Assembly: GCA_900465915.1 (NCBI GenBank)
Contig: UBKJ01000002.1
Location: 1 to 64,000 of the forward strand
Direction of reading: 5' to 3'
Origin: Hyphomicrobiales bacterium
GTDB taxonomy: Bacteria > Pseudomonadota > Alphaproteobacteria > Rhizobiales > Rhizobiaceae
Length of the DNA: 64,000 bases
Shown here in pieces: positions 16,400-25,334 of this stretch. The notes below the pieces were generated by a model that had not been told where the DNA came from, searched no databases, and saw only the letters and a program-made list of their open reading frames with translations. Position numbers and translations under genes: made by a program. Within the stretch, counting starts at the first letter, position 1. Every line of letters begins with the position of its first letter.

Positions 16400-17350
16400 A
16401 TGATGCGCCGTCTTTCCCTCTGCCTGTTCTCGATGCTGGTCGCGGCGCCGGCTTTCGCCTATCCCGTGACCGTCGACAGTTGCGGCAAGCCGGTGACCTT
16501 CGACGCCGCGCCGAAGCGCGCGGTGGTGCACGACATCAACATGTCGCAGATGGCCTTCGCGCTCGGCCTGCAGCCGTCGATGGTCGGCGTCACCGGCATT
16601 TCGGGCTGGTACGAGCGCAGCCCCGAATTCCTCAAGGAGCAGGGGAGCATCCCCGAGCTCGCGCCCAAATATCCGACCATGGAGAACCTGCTCGCCGCCA
16701 ACCCGGATTTCTTCTTCGCCGGCTGGTATTACGGCATGAAGCCGGGCGGCGAGGTGACGCCCGACACGCTGGCCCAGCACGGCATCAAGACGCTGGTGCT
16801 GACCGAAAGCTGCGTGCATCTGGACAAGAACCGCCCCGCCGCCTCGATGGACCTGCTCTACGGCGACGTCGAGAAGCTCGGCAAGATTTTCGACAAGGAA
16901 GCCGAGGCCGAAAAGCTGGTCGCCGGTTGGAAGGCGAAGCTCGCCGACATCGCCGCCAAGGTGGGCGACGCCAAGGGGACGCGGGTGTTCCTCTACGATT
17001 CGGGCGACGACAAGCCGTTCACGGCCGGCAAGTTCGCCATTCCCACCGCGATGATCGCCGCCGCCGGCGGCCAGAACATCATGGCCGACATGGATACGAG
17101 CTGGGGAAACACCGACTGGGAGACGGTCGCCACGCGCAATCCGCAATTCCTCATCCTGCTCGATTACCAGAATGGCGGCGGCTATCAGAAACTTCTCGAT
17201 TTCCTCAAGGCGCATCCGGCCATGAAGGAGACCGACGCGGTGAAGAACCAGCGCTTCGTGGCGCTGCGCTATGAGGAGCTGACGCCCGGGCCGGCCAATA
17301 TCGCGGCCATCGAGAAGATCGCCAAGGCGATGCACCCGGACGCGTTCTGA
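16400..17350 (+). CDS. Periplasmic substrate-binding protein, BtuF/FepB family
   Basis: The 316-residue protein has a signal peptide MMRRLSLCLFSMLVAAPAFA and a class III binding fold: PKRAVVHDINMSQMAFALGL, YPTMENLLAANPDFFFAGW, and a C-terminal half with TAMIAAAGGQNIMADMDTSW followed by WETVATRNPQFLILLDYQ. The N-terminal 'tvdsCGkpvtFdaaPkRaV' is common to iron-siderophore/B12 binders. A Cys pair (DSCG and ESCVH) may form a disulfide. It lies between ATPase and permease in one operon. Cargo is inferred from the riboswitch. Confidence 0.88.
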   Translation: MMRRLSLCLFSMLVAAPAFAYPVTVDSCGKPVTFDAAPKRAVVHDINMSQMAFALGLQPSMVGVTGISGWYERSPEFLKEQGSIPELAPKYPTMENLLAANPDFFFAGWYYGMKPGGEVTPDTLAQHGIKTLVLTESCVHLDKNRPAASMDLLYGDVEKLGKIFDKEAEAEKLVAGWKAKLADIAAKVGDAKGTRVFLYDSGDDKPFTAGKFAIPTAMIAAAGGQNIMADMDTSWGNTDWETVATRNPQFLILLDYQNGGGYQKLLDFLKAHPAMKETDAVKNQRFVALRYEELTPGPANIAAIEKIAKAMHPDAF

Positions 17351-17352
17351 GC

Positions 17353-18366
17353 TTGACGCCGCGGCGCTTCAGGCTGGCGGTCGGGGCGGGGGCGGCGCTG
17401 GTCGCAGCGCTCGCCCTGCTTTCGGTCGCCTACGGCTCGACCTTCATTCCGCTGCGCGACGTCGCCGCGGCGCTTCTCCACGCGCTGGGCCTGCCGGGCG
17501 AGGCCGCGTCGGGGCCGGTGGGCAAGATCGTCGTCGACCTGCGGCTGCCGCGCGCCATCCTCGCCGTCGGCGTCGGCGCGGGGCTCGGCATGGTGGGGGC
17601 GCTGTTGCAGACCGTGACGCGCAACGACCTCGCCGACCCGTTCCTGTTCGGCCTGTCCTCGGGCGCGGCGGCGGGAGCGGTCTCGGTGATCACCGTGTTC
17701 GGCGACCGTTTCGGGATCTGGACCCTGCCTGCGGCGGCCTTCACCGGCGGCATATTGGCGACGCTGATCGTGCTCGGCCTCGTCGCCCGCATTCGCGGGC
17801 AGGGGCCGGAGCGGCTGATCCTCGCCGGGCTCGCCGTCTCCTTCCTCTTCACCGCGCTCACCAATTACCTCGTCTTCGCCGGCGACCAGCGCGCGGCGCA
17901 TTCGGTGCTGTTCTGGACCATGGGCGGGCTGGGGCTGGCGCGCTGGGACAATGTCTGGCTGGCCTGGCTGGGCGCGCTCAGCGTCGGCGGCTTCGCGCTC
18001 GCCAACCACCGCCGGCTCGACGCCTTCCTCGCCGGCGAAAGCACGGCCGAAAGCCTCGGCGTGCCGGTGGCGCGGACGCGCGCTTTGACCTTCCTGGTCT
18101 GCGCCTTCGCCACGGCGCTGCTGGTGGCGGTGGCCGGGGTGATCGGCTTCGTCGGGCTGATGATCCCGCATCTGGCGCGCGGCGTGGCGGGGGAGCTGCA
18201 CCGGCGGCTGATCGTCGCCTCGGCGCTGTTCGGCGCCATCCTGGTGCTGGCGAGCGACCTTCTGGCGCGCACGCTGCTGCCGCCGCAGGAGCTGCCGATC
18301 GGCATCGTCACCAGCTCCGTCGGGGCGTTTTTCGTGGTGTGGATATTGCTGCGCAAGCGGCCGTGA
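17353..18366 (+). CDS. FecCD/BtuC-type ABC transporter permease
   Basis: The TTG at 17353, two bases after the binding-protein stop, gives 337 residues with about ten transmembrane helices. Family motifs include LRLPRAILAVGVGAGLGMVG, the segment NDLADPFLFGLSSGAAAGA, and GVIGFVGLMIPHLARGVAG, the coupling loop to the ATPase. It ends PIGIVTSSVGAFFVVWILLR as in BtuC/FepD. This completes a full importer with the two preceding genes. Confidence 0.92.
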   Translation: MTPRRFRLAVGAGAALVAALALLSVAYGSTFIPLRDVAAALLHALGLPGEAASGPVGKIVVDLRLPRAILAVGVGAGLGMVGALLQTVTRNDLADPFLFGLSSGAAAGAVSVITVFGDRFGIWTLPAAAFTGGILATLIVLGLVARIRGQGPERLILAGLAVSFLFTALTNYLVFAGDQRAAHSVLFWTMGGLGLARWDNVWLAWLGALSVGGFALANHRRLDAFLAGESTAESLGVPVARTRALTFLVCAFATALLVAVAGVIGFVGLMIPHLARGVAGELHRRLIVASALFGAILVLASDLLARTLLPPQELPIGIVTSSVGAFFVVWILLRKRP

Positions 18367-18464
18367 AGGGGCCGGCGCGGGGAATTGCCATCCTGCGTTG
18401 CGTTTCATAGAATGCCGTCGCGCGGAGAGGGCGCGCCGGCCCGCTTTCGGTCCGCGACCGGGAG

Positions 18465-20060
18465 ATGCTGTCAGTGAGCGAGACGTGGGCCAAGGCGGGC
18501 GGAGAGGACGGAACGGCGGCGAGCGCCCCGTGGCCGCAGACCTTCGTCCTCAGCGTCGTTCTGGCAATGGCCTATTTCTTCCTCGGCCGGCTGACCTTCG
18601 CCCTTTCGGTGGAATATGGCAACGTCACCAGCGTGGTCTTCATCCCCGAAGGCGTGGCGCTCGCCTTCTGCATCCTGTTCGGCCCGCGCGTCGCCGGCGG
18701 GATTTTCATCGGCCAGACCGTGCTGTCGCTGTGGTCGGGGCCGTCGCTTTTGGGCGGGGCGATCATCGGCCTCGTCAACGCCGGCGAGGGGGCGCTGGGC
18801 GGCTATCTGTTCCGCCGGCTGGGGCTGTCGCCGCGCCTCGACCATCCGCGCGACGCGGCGCTGTTCCTCGTCATGATCTTCCTCATCCTGCAACCGCTCA
18901 GCGCGGCGGGCGGGGTGACGGTCCTTTATCTCATCGGCGCGACGCCGCCGGGCGTGATCCCGGCGCAATGGGCGTCCTGGTGGTGGGCGCAGGGATTCCA
19001 GAAGCCGATCCCGTCGCCCGACCTCATCCCCTCGGCGCTGGCGCATTGGTGGATCGGCAATTCGGTCGGGCAATTGCTGTTCGCGCCGCTGATCCTCGCC
19101 TGGGCCGGCGAAAGGCGGCCGGCGGGCAGGCCGCGTGCGACGCCCGACCTGGCGCTGAGCGCCGCCGGCGTGCTGGCGGTGGCGGCGCTGACGCTGAGCG
19201 GCGTCCCCATCCATCCGCTGCTGCTGCTGGCCGCGACCTATCTGCTTTTGATGTGGATCGGCCTGCGCCGCGACCTGCGCGGCGTGACGCTCGCCAACGT
19301 GCTGATCGGCGCCGCCGTCACCTGGGCCGCCGCGTCGGGCGGCGGCTTCATGACGCATCTGTCGATCGCCGACCGGCTGTCCAACGCCGGCTTCTTCGTC
19401 GCGGCGGCCTGCGGGCCGTCGCTGCTCCTGTTCTCGCTGTTCGAGGACCGCCGCATCCTGATCGAACGGCTGACGCGGCTCGCGGCCTGGGACCCGCTGG
19501 TGGAATTGCACAACCGCCGCCATTTCATCGAGACGGCCGAGCGCGAGATCGCGGCGGCGCGGGCGCAGGGGCGGGAGCTGGCGCTGTTCATCCTCGACGC
19601 GGACAATTTCAAGGCGCTCAATGACCGCCACGGCCACGCCGCCGGCGACGACGCGCTGAAGGCGATCGCGCAGGCCTGCGCCGCCGCAGCCCCGCGCCCG
19701 GACTGCGTCGGCCGCATCGGCGGCGAGGAATTCGCCATGCTGCTGCCCGGCATGGGCGTCGGCCGCGCCTCGCACCGCGCCGAGGCGCTGCGGGCGCGGA
19801 TCGCCGAGACGCCGGTGGCGATGGCGGGCGACACGCCGATCCACGTCACGGTCAGCATCGGCGTGGCGGCGCTGGAGCGCGACGCCGACCTTTCCGCGCT
19901 GGAGCGCGACGCCGACCTGTCCGCGCTGATCCGCGCCGCCGACCGGGCGCTCTACGTCGCCAAGGGAAGGGGGCGCGACCAGGTGGCGCGGTCGGACGAA
20001 ATGCTGGCCGCCGAGGGAGACGGCGCGCCGCAGCCGTTGCAGGCCGGCGCGCATCGGTAG
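18465..20060 (+). CDS. MASE1-GGDEF diguanylate cyclase
   Basis: The 531-residue protein has an N-terminal eight-helix MASE1 sensor (about 25-310; GNVTSVVFIPEGVALAFCIL, WWAQGFQKPIPSPDLIPSAL) and a GGDEF domain (about 340-510). In that domain the active loop is RIGGEEFAMLLPG and metal and substrate residues appear as FILDADNFKALNDRHGHAAG. The GGEEF variant is catalytically competent. There is no RxxD inhibitory site immediately before the loop (CVGRIGGEEF). Near the C-terminus a nine-residue block ALERDADLS is exactly duplicated. An alternative start is GTG 18474. Confidence 0.88.
   Translation: MLSVSETWAKAGGEDGTAASAPWPQTFVLSVVLAMAYFFLGRLTFALSVEYGNVTSVVFIPEGVALAFCILFGPRVAGGIFIGQTVLSLWSGPSLLGGAIIGLVNAGEGALGGYLFRRLGLSPRLDHPRDAALFLVMIFLILQPLSAAGGVTVLYLIGATPPGVIPAQWASWWWAQGFQKPIPSPDLIPSALAHWWIGNSVGQLLFAPLILAWAGERRPAGRPRATPDLALSAAGVLAVAALTLSGVPIHPLLLLAATYLLLMWIGLRRDLRGVTLANVLIGAAVTWAAASGGGFMTHLSIADRLSNAGFFVAAACGPSLLLFSLFEDRRILIERLTRLAAWDPLVELHNRRHFIETAEREIAAARAQGRELALFILDADNFKALNDRHGHAAGDDALKAIAQACAAAAPRPDCVGRIGGEEFAMLLPGMGVGRASHRAEALRARIAETPVAMAGDTPIHVTVSIGVAALERDADLSALERDADLSALIRAADRALYVAKGRGRDQVARSDEMLAAEGDGAPQPLQAGAHR
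19869..19922 (+). repeat. 27-bp in-frame tandem duplication in the GGDEF domain
   Basis: 19869-19895 and 19896-19922 are identical except for one base (ctTtcc versus ctGtcc) and each encodes ALERDADLS. The unit length is a multiple of three, so the frame is kept. It extends the loop before the final helix (LIRAADRALYVAKGRGRD) by nine residues. The single silent difference shows the duplication is not brand new. Confidence 0.9.
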
Positions 20061-20213
20061 CCGTCGTCAATCGCCGATGAACAGTGCGTCCATGGCCGCC
20101 GGTTTGCGCCGGGGCGACGGACGGCCTATCTGTCGCCCAACGGAAGCCGCGCGCCGTCCCCGGCGCGCCCCTCGCGACCGGCCACGGCCGGAGCCCGCGG
20201 AACAGGACGACCT

Positions 20214-21263
20214 ATGAGCAAGACCATCGAATTCGGCATGGACACTTTCGGCGACGTCACCGTCGACGCCGGCGGCGCGCCGCTGCACGAGGCGGAAGTG
20301 ATCCGCAACGTGGTCGAGGAGGCGGTGCTGGCCGACCAGGCCGGCGTCGACTTCATCGGCCTCGGCGAGCATCATCGCGGCGATTTCGCGATCTCCGCGC
20401 CGGAAGTGGTGCTGGCCAACATCGCCGCGCGCACCGGCCGCATCAAGCTCGGCTCGGCGGTGACGGTGCTGTCCTCCGACGATCCGATCCGGGTGTTCCA
20501 GCGTTTCTCGACGCTCAACGCGCTGTCGGGCGGCCGCGCCGAGGTGATCCTCGGCCGGGGATCGTTCACCGAATCCTTCCCGCTGTTCGGCTACGACCTC
20601 GCCGACTACGAGACGCTGTTCAGCGAGAAGCTCGACCTGTTCGCGGCGCTGCTGGAAGGCGGGCCGGTCGACTGGTCGGGGAACATCCGCAAGCCGCTCA
20701 AGGGCGCGACGGTCTATCCGCGCATCGAGACCGGCCGGCTCGCGGCCTGGATCGGCGTCGGCGGGAGCCCGGAATCTGTGGTGCGCGCGGTGCAGTATCG
20801 CATTCCGATGACGCTCGCCATCATCGGCGGCGATCCGCGCCGCTTCCTGCCCTTCGTCGACCTTTACCGGCGCGCGCAGGCGCAACTGGGCGCGGGCGCC
20901 ATGCCGCTCGGCGTGCATTCGCCGGGCTATGTGGCCGAGACCGACGAGCAGGCGCGCGAGGAATTGTGGCCGGGCTACAAGGCGATGCACGACCGCATCG
21001 GCCGCGAGCGCGGCTGGGCGCCGACGACGAAGGAAACCTTCCTCAACGAGATCGAGCGCGGCTCGACCTATGCCGGTTCGCCGGAAACGGTGGCGAAGAA
21101 GATCGCCGCCACCGTCAGGGCGCTCGGCGCCGACCGCTTCGACCTCAAATATTCGGCCGGGACCACCAGCCACGGCAAGATGATGAAAAGCATCGAGCTC
21201 TACGGGACCAGGGTGATCCCGATGGCGCGGGAAATCCTCGCCGAGGAGAAGGCGACGGCCTGA
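20214..21263 (+). CDS. LLM-class flavin-dependent oxidoreductase
   Basis: The 349-residue protein has the bacterial luciferase-like TIM barrel: FIGLGEHHRGDFAISAPEVV, RIKLGSAVTVLSSDDPIRVF, GRAEVILGRGSFTESFPLFG and a C-terminal GSPETVAKKIAATVRALGAD. It belongs to the subgroup often called 'Atu2307/SP_0267 family' with FMN or F420-like flavin. The exact substrate is unknown. It is monocistronic, placed between the cyclase and the converging PrpD gene. ATG 20214 follows GGAACAGGACG. Confidence 0.88.
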   Translation: MSKTIEFGMDTFGDVTVDAGGAPLHEAEVIRNVVEEAVLADQAGVDFIGLGEHHRGDFAISAPEVVLANIAARTGRIKLGSAVTVLSSDDPIRVFQRFSTLNALSGGRAEVILGRGSFTESFPLFGYDLADYETLFSEKLDLFAALLEGGPVDWSGNIRKPLKGATVYPRIETGRLAAWIGVGGSPESVVRAVQYRIPMTLAIIGGDPRRFLPFVDLYRRAQAQLGAGAMPLGVHSPGYVAETDEQAREELWPGYKAMHDRIGRERGWAPTTKETFLNEIERGSTYAGSPETVAKKIAATVRALGADRFDLKYSAGTTSHGKMMKSIELYGTRVIPMAREILAEEKATA

Positions 21264-21294
21264 CCGGAAGACGCGGGCGTTTCGGCGCCCGCGT

Positions 21295-22668
21295 TCAGTC
21301 TTTTGCGAGCAGTTTCGGCAGGCGGCTCGCGTCGGGGGCCGCGTCGAGGGCGAGGACGAAGTCGCGGATGTCGCGGCAGCGCGCCTCGGGCAGGACGCGG
21401 GTCGAAAGCGCCATGAACTTGGCGGTCACGGCGGCGTCGCTCATCGGGTTCTCCATGCCGCCGAGCGGAAATTCCACCGTCTCGCGGAAGGCGCGGCCGT
21501 CATGCAGCGTCACCGCCACCGTCGGCTCCGCCTCGGCCTCCATGGCCGGGTCGACCGCGACCGCGGTGCGCGCCAGCCAGGGCGCGATGGCCGGGGAAGA
21601 CCAGGCCTCGCGCTCCAGCTCGTCGAGGCCGACCTTGCCGTATTGAAGCCGCGCGGCCAGCGCATAGGGCAGGCTCATCTGGGCGTCGGCGCGGCTCTGG
21701 ACCGTCCCGCCGCCGCACATGCCGGCCTGGAATTCGCTCATGGCGACGTCGATATGGGCGATGTCGCGGGGCGTAAAGCCGTGCTCGGCCAGCATTTTCT
21801 CGACCGCGTCGATGGCCGAATGGGTGCCGCGGCAGGTGGCGTAGGGTTTGATCGAGCAGCGGTCGATGCGCCAGAATTTCCCGAAATCGGCGTCGAGCAG
21901 AGCCGGGTCGGCTTCGCCGCGCGCGAAGGTCGCGAAGAAATTGCCCCAGCCGTCGGCGTCGAAGACCGAGAGCGGGCCGTCGAGGCCGGCGGCGGCGAGG
22001 CGCGCGGCGGAAAGGCCGCCCTCGGCGGCGCGGCTGGCATGCAGCTTCTTGGTCTGGCTGCCGTCATGGATGAAGGCCCAGGTTCCGCCGGCGTAGGAGC
22101 AGGCGACGCCTAGCGCCGAGGCGTGGCGGGCGGCGTCGAAGCCGAACAGCGCGCCCGCGCCGGCCGCCGCGCCGAAGGCGCCGCAGACGCCGGTCGAGTG
22201 CCAGCCGAGCCCGTTGAAGCGCTCATAGCCGCCGCAGGCCTCCTGCACGCGCCGCCCGACCTCGTAGCCGGCGACGACGGCGGTAAGAAAATGCTCGCCG
22301 CTGACGGGTCCGTCCACGTCGTTCAGGGCGGACACCACCGCCGGCAGCACCACCGCGCCGGAATGGTCGCAGCCGCCGCTGTCGTCCAGCTCGAAGGCAT
22401 GGGCGGAGACGCCGTTGACGAAGCTCGCCGTGCGGGCGTCGAGCGCCAGCGCCGTGCCCCAGACCGGCGCGCGGCCGGGCGCCTCGCCCCGGTCGAGGCC
22501 GAAGGCGCGCAGCACGGCCTGCGTCTCCACAGACGCCGCGCCGGCGATGGCCGCGCCCAGCGTGTCGAGGACGTGGATTTTGGCCTTATGCACGGTGGCG
22601 GCCGGAAGATCGGCGAAGCGCATGGCGGCGACGCGGCGCGCCAGCGCCATGGAGGGATGCTCAGTCAA
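21295..22668 (-). CDS. MmgE/PrpD family protein
   Basis: The protein has about 457 residues from TTG 22668, which has AAGGA at good spacing and overlaps the preceding stop; ATG 22650 is an alternative. MmgE/PrpD signatures include KIHVLDTLGAAIAGA, FVNGVSAHAFELDDSG, GYEVGRRVQEA, GWHSTGVCGAFGAAAGAGAL, KPYATCRGTHSAIDA and NPMSDAAVTAKF. The family includes 2-methylcitrate dehydratase and cis-aconitate decarboxylase, but many members of unknown substrate lie next to transporters. It is the last gene of a five- or six-gene minus-strand operon with two deacetylase-like hydrolases and an amino-acid importer. Confidence 0.88.
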   Translation of the reverse strand: MTEHPSMALARRVAAMRFADLPAATVHKAKIHVLDTLGAAIAGAASVETQAVLRAFGLDRGEAPGRAPVWGTALALDARTASFVNGVSAHAFELDDSGGCDHSGAVVLPAVVSALNDVDGPVSGEHFLTAVVAGYEVGRRVQEACGGYERFNGLGWHSTGVCGAFGAAAGAGALFGFDAARHASALGVACSYAGGTWAFIHDGSQTKKLHASRAAEGGLSAARLAAAGLDGPLSVFDADGWGNFFATFARGEADPALLDADFGKFWRIDRCSIKPYATCRGTHSAIDAVEKMLAEHGFTPRDIAHIDVAMSEFQAGMCGGGTVQSRADAQMSLPYALAARLQYGKVGLDELEREAWSSPAIAPWLARTAVAVDPAMEAEAEPTVAVTLHDGRAFRETVEFPLGGMENPMSDAAVTAKFMALSTRVLPEARCRDIRDFVLALDAAPDASRLPKLLAKD

Positions 22669-23545
22669 GGCCCTTTTCCTTGCGGTAACGCTCGAAAATC
22701 TCCAGCGGATGGCCGGCTTCGAGCGGCCCCGCTTCCCGCGCCGCCCAGGCGGCGATCTCGCCGCCGGTGGCGAGCCAGACGTCGTCATGGGAAAGGATGT
22801 GGCGCAGCAGCTTTTCGAGGATGAAGACGCGGCCCGGCGTGCCGGTCATTTCCGGCCTTACCTGCAAGACGAAGCAGCGGCCGTAGCGGCGATAGGCGTC
22901 GAACTCGGCGATCCAGTTGTGCAGCACGCCTTCATAGGAGGCGATGCGGCCGAGGCCGGTCGGGAAGGCCGGGGTGAAGTTGAACTGGAAATAGGGCCGG
23001 TCCTCCAGCTCGACATGGACCGGAATCTCCACCAGCGAGGACGGGTGCAGATAGGGCGCGTCGTCGCCGTTGAGCGAGGCCGACCAGTCGAAGCCGGCCT
23101 CCTTGAGCGTCCGGTCGAAACGGCGCGGCCATAGCCCGCGCGGCAGGCGGAAGCCGGTCGGGCGGCGGCCGACGACCTCGGCGAGGATGTCGGCGGAGCG
23201 CCGCAGCGTTTCCTTTTGCGCCTCGGCATCGAGGGTGGAGAAATCCTCGAAATCGACGCCGCGCGCGGCGATCTCGTGGCCGGCGCGGGCGATTTCGGCG
23301 ACGAGGCCGCGATGCTTTAGCGCCACGGCGCCGGGGACGAACCAGGTCGTTTTCACGCCGAGATCGGCGAACAGCGCGGCCAGCCGGTCGACGCCGCGCG
23401 CGGCGCCATATTCCCAGACGGAGAAGCTCTTGGCGCGGCCGGCGAGGTCGGGCGCGCGGGCGACGGCGTCCATGCCGTCGTCGAACAGAACGGTGACGGC
23501 GACGGCGCAGCGCGCCCCTCGCGGCCACGGAAAGGCGGGGATCAT
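22661..23545 (-). CDS. Polysaccharide deacetylase-family hydrolase (PuuE/PgdA-like), copy 2
   Basis: The 294-residue protein has a NodB-homology fold: VAVTVLFDDGMDA (the first catalytic Asp region), KTTWFVPGAVALKHRGLVAE, AGHEIAARGVDFEDF, GRRPTGFRLPRGLWPRRFD and the C-terminal FVLQVRPEMTG. Members of this branch include PuuE allantoinase, H. pylori PgdA and cyclic imidases. The second metal ligand is degenerate: the usual H-S-x-x-H is GHEIAARGVDFED. It is about 30% similar by eye to the next gene upstream, suggesting an old duplication. The start overlaps that gene's stop. Confidence 0.85.
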   Translation of the reverse strand: MIPAFPWPRGARCAVAVTVLFDDGMDAVARAPDLAGRAKSFSVWEYGAARGVDRLAALFADLGVKTTWFVPGAVALKHRGLVAEIARAGHEIAARGVDFEDFSTLDAEAQKETLRRSADILAEVVGRRPTGFRLPRGLWPRRFDRTLKEAGFDWSASLNGDDAPYLHPSSLVEIPVHVELEDRPYFQFNFTPAFPTGLGRIASYEGVLHNWIAEFDAYRRYGRCFVLQVRPEMTGTPGRVFILEKLLRHILSHDDVWLATGGEIAAWAAREAGPLEAGHPLEIFERYRKEKGLD

Positions 23546-24414
23546 GATGCGTCTCCCTCGGTGTGTCGGTCGATCCACCATTGCGCCACCTCGCGGCCGC
23601 GCGCCACCCAGACGTCGTCATGGGCGCGGATCGCCTCGAAAAGCCCGCGCAGGATGGAGAGCCGGCCCGGCTTGCCCGACACTTTCGGGTGCAGGATGGT
23701 GGTCCAGCACAGGCCGTCGCGATGGAAACCCTCGAACTCGGCGCGCCAGTTGGCCTCGACGGCGCGGAAATCGGCGATGCGGTCCTGGCCTGTGGGGAAA
23801 TCCGGCTCCTCGAAATAAGCGAGCGCGGTGTAGTCGTCGATGTCCCAGCGGCCGGGGATTTCCACCAGCCCCGGTTTTCCGTCGGGGCCGGGGTGGAAAT
23901 AGGGCCGGTCGTCGCCGCGCATGGAGGAGGAATAGAGCACGCCGAAGTCCTTGAGGATTTCGGCCGTGCGCGGGCTCCAGTCGCCGGAAGGCGTGCGGAA
24001 GCCGACCGGCCTGACGCCGAGGCGGCTCTCGAACACCTCCGCCGAGCGCTGCATGATGGCGAGTTGCTCTTCCGGCGTGCAGTCGATGAAGACCTCGTGG
24101 TAATGGCCGTGATAGGCGATCTCGTGCCCGGCTTTCAGGATCGCCTCGCAGCGCGCCGGCCATTGCTCCACCACCCAGGTGGGGGTGAAGAAGGTGGCGA
24201 CGAGGCCATATTCGGCCAGCAGGTCGAGGAGGCGGGGCAGCGCGCGCCACGGGCCGTAGGAGCCTTCCGTGAAATAGCGCAGATTGTTCGCGAGGCTGCC
24301 GTCGAGCATGGCGTCGCCGGTGGGACCGTCGAGGTCGAAGGCGAGGGCGACGGCCGACCGCATGCCGGAAGGCCATTCGGGGCGCTTCCGGGCGGGGAAA
24401 GACATGTTCGGCAT
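23542..24414 (-). CDS. Polysaccharide deacetylase-family hydrolase (PuuE/PgdA-like), copy 1
   Basis: The start is uncertain (24414, 24405 or 24435); I give 24414, about 290 residues. Motifs are VALAFDLDGPTGD (Asp pair), GLVATFFTPTWVVEQWPARC, the metal site AGHEIAYHGHYHEVF, GFRTPSGDWSPRTAEIL and CWTTILHPKVSGKPGR. The intact H-x-H-x-x-H (HGHYHE) contrasts with the degenerate site of its neighbour. In this family such enzymes open cyclic amides (allantoin, imides) or deacetylate sugars. Transporter context favours a nitrogenous small molecule, which is inference. Confidence 0.85.
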   Translation of the reverse strand: MPNMSFPARKRPEWPSGMRSAVALAFDLDGPTGDAMLDGSLANNLRYFTEGSYGPWRALPRLLDLLAEYGLVATFFTPTWVVEQWPARCEAILKAGHEIAYHGHYHEVFIDCTPEEQLAIMQRSAEVFESRLGVRPVGFRTPSGDWSPRTAEILKDFGVLYSSSMRGDDRPYFHPGPDGKPGLVEIPGRWDIDDYTALAYFEEPDFPTGQDRIADFRAVEANWRAEFEGFHRDGLCWTTILHPKVSGKPGRLSILRGLFEAIRAHDDVWVARGREVAQWWIDRHTEGDAS

Positions 24415-24471
24415 GATATCGGGACCGTGTTGCACGGGGCGGCGCGGAACGGGGCGCCACCCCGTCCGGCG

Positions 24472-25299
24472 TTATTTCACGCCGTTGATGACAGCTTTTT
24501 CGACGGCGTTGTGGTTCAGGTCCCACTTCTTGAGGATCTGGCCGTAGGTTCCGTCCTTGATGAGGTCGTCAAGCGCCTTGGCGACGGCGTCGCGCAGGGC
24601 GGGGTTCGACTTCTTGAAGCCCATGCCGAAGACGTCGTTGGTGAGGATCGGGTCGCCGATCAGCACATAGGTGTCCGGCTCGACCGTCATCTGCCAGGCG
24701 ATGGTCTCCACGCCCTGCACCACGGCGTCGTAGCGGCCCTGGCGCATGCCGAGGCGGGCGGCGTTGGAATCGGCCGTGCCCTCGAAGGCGATGGCCGGCT
24801 TGCCCTTGGCGACGCAATTGGCCTCGCTCCACGTCTTCACATTGTCCGGGAAGGTGGTGCTGCGGCTGCCGGCGACCTTCTTGCCGCACAGGTCGGTCGG
24901 GGCCTTGTACTTCTCGGCGTTGGCCTTGGTGGTGAAGAGGATCGGGCCGGTGGTGACGTAGTCGACGAAGTCCATCGTCTCCTGGCGCTTGACCGTGTCG
25001 CTCATGCCCGAGATGATGACGTCGCCGCGGCCGGTCTGCAGGCTGCTCGGCATCTCGGCGAAGGCGGAGTTGACGAACAGCACCTCGAGGTCGAGCTTCT
25101 TGCCGATGGCGTTGGCGAGGTCGACGTCGAAGCCGTCGAGCACGCCGGACTTCTGGTTGACGAACTCCATCGGCGGATAGATCGGGTTGATAAGGACGCG
25201 CAGCTCCTTCTCGTTCTTGAGATTGAGCGGGTTTTCGGCGTAGGCCTGGCCGGCGGCCAGAAGGGCCATGGCGGCGGCGGCGAGGGCGAGACGTTTCAT
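24472..25299 (-). CDS. Polar amino-acid type ABC substrate-binding protein
   Basis: The 275-residue protein has a signal peptide MKRLALAAAAMALLAAGQA and an SBP_bac_3 fold: KELRVLINPIYPPMEFVNQK, LDGFDVDLANAIGKKL, GRGDVIISGMSDTVKRQETM, DFVDYVTTGP, ARLGMRQGRYDAVVQGVETI and LIKDGTYGQILKKWDL. A Cys pair (DLCGKKV, EANCVAK) is as in several family members. It lies downstream of its permease and ATPase genes. The ligand may be an amino acid or amino-acid-like compound degraded by the neighbouring hydrolases. Confidence 0.9.
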   Translation of the reverse strand: MKRLALAAAAMALLAAGQAYAENPLNLKNEKELRVLINPIYPPMEFVNQKSGVLDGFDVDLANAIGKKLDLEVLFVNSAFAEMPSSLQTGRGDVIISGMSDTVKRQETMDFVDYVTTGPILFTTKANAEKYKAPTDLCGKKVAGSRSTTFPDNVKTWSEANCVAKGKPAIAFEGTADSNAARLGMRQGRYDAVVQGVETIAWQMTVEPDTYVLIGDPILTNDVFGMGFKKSNPALRDAVAKALDDLIKDGTYGQILKKWDLNHNAVEKAVINGVK

Positions 25300-25334
25300 G
25301 GGGTTCTCCTCTTGAGGGCGGGCGTTTCGGGGCC

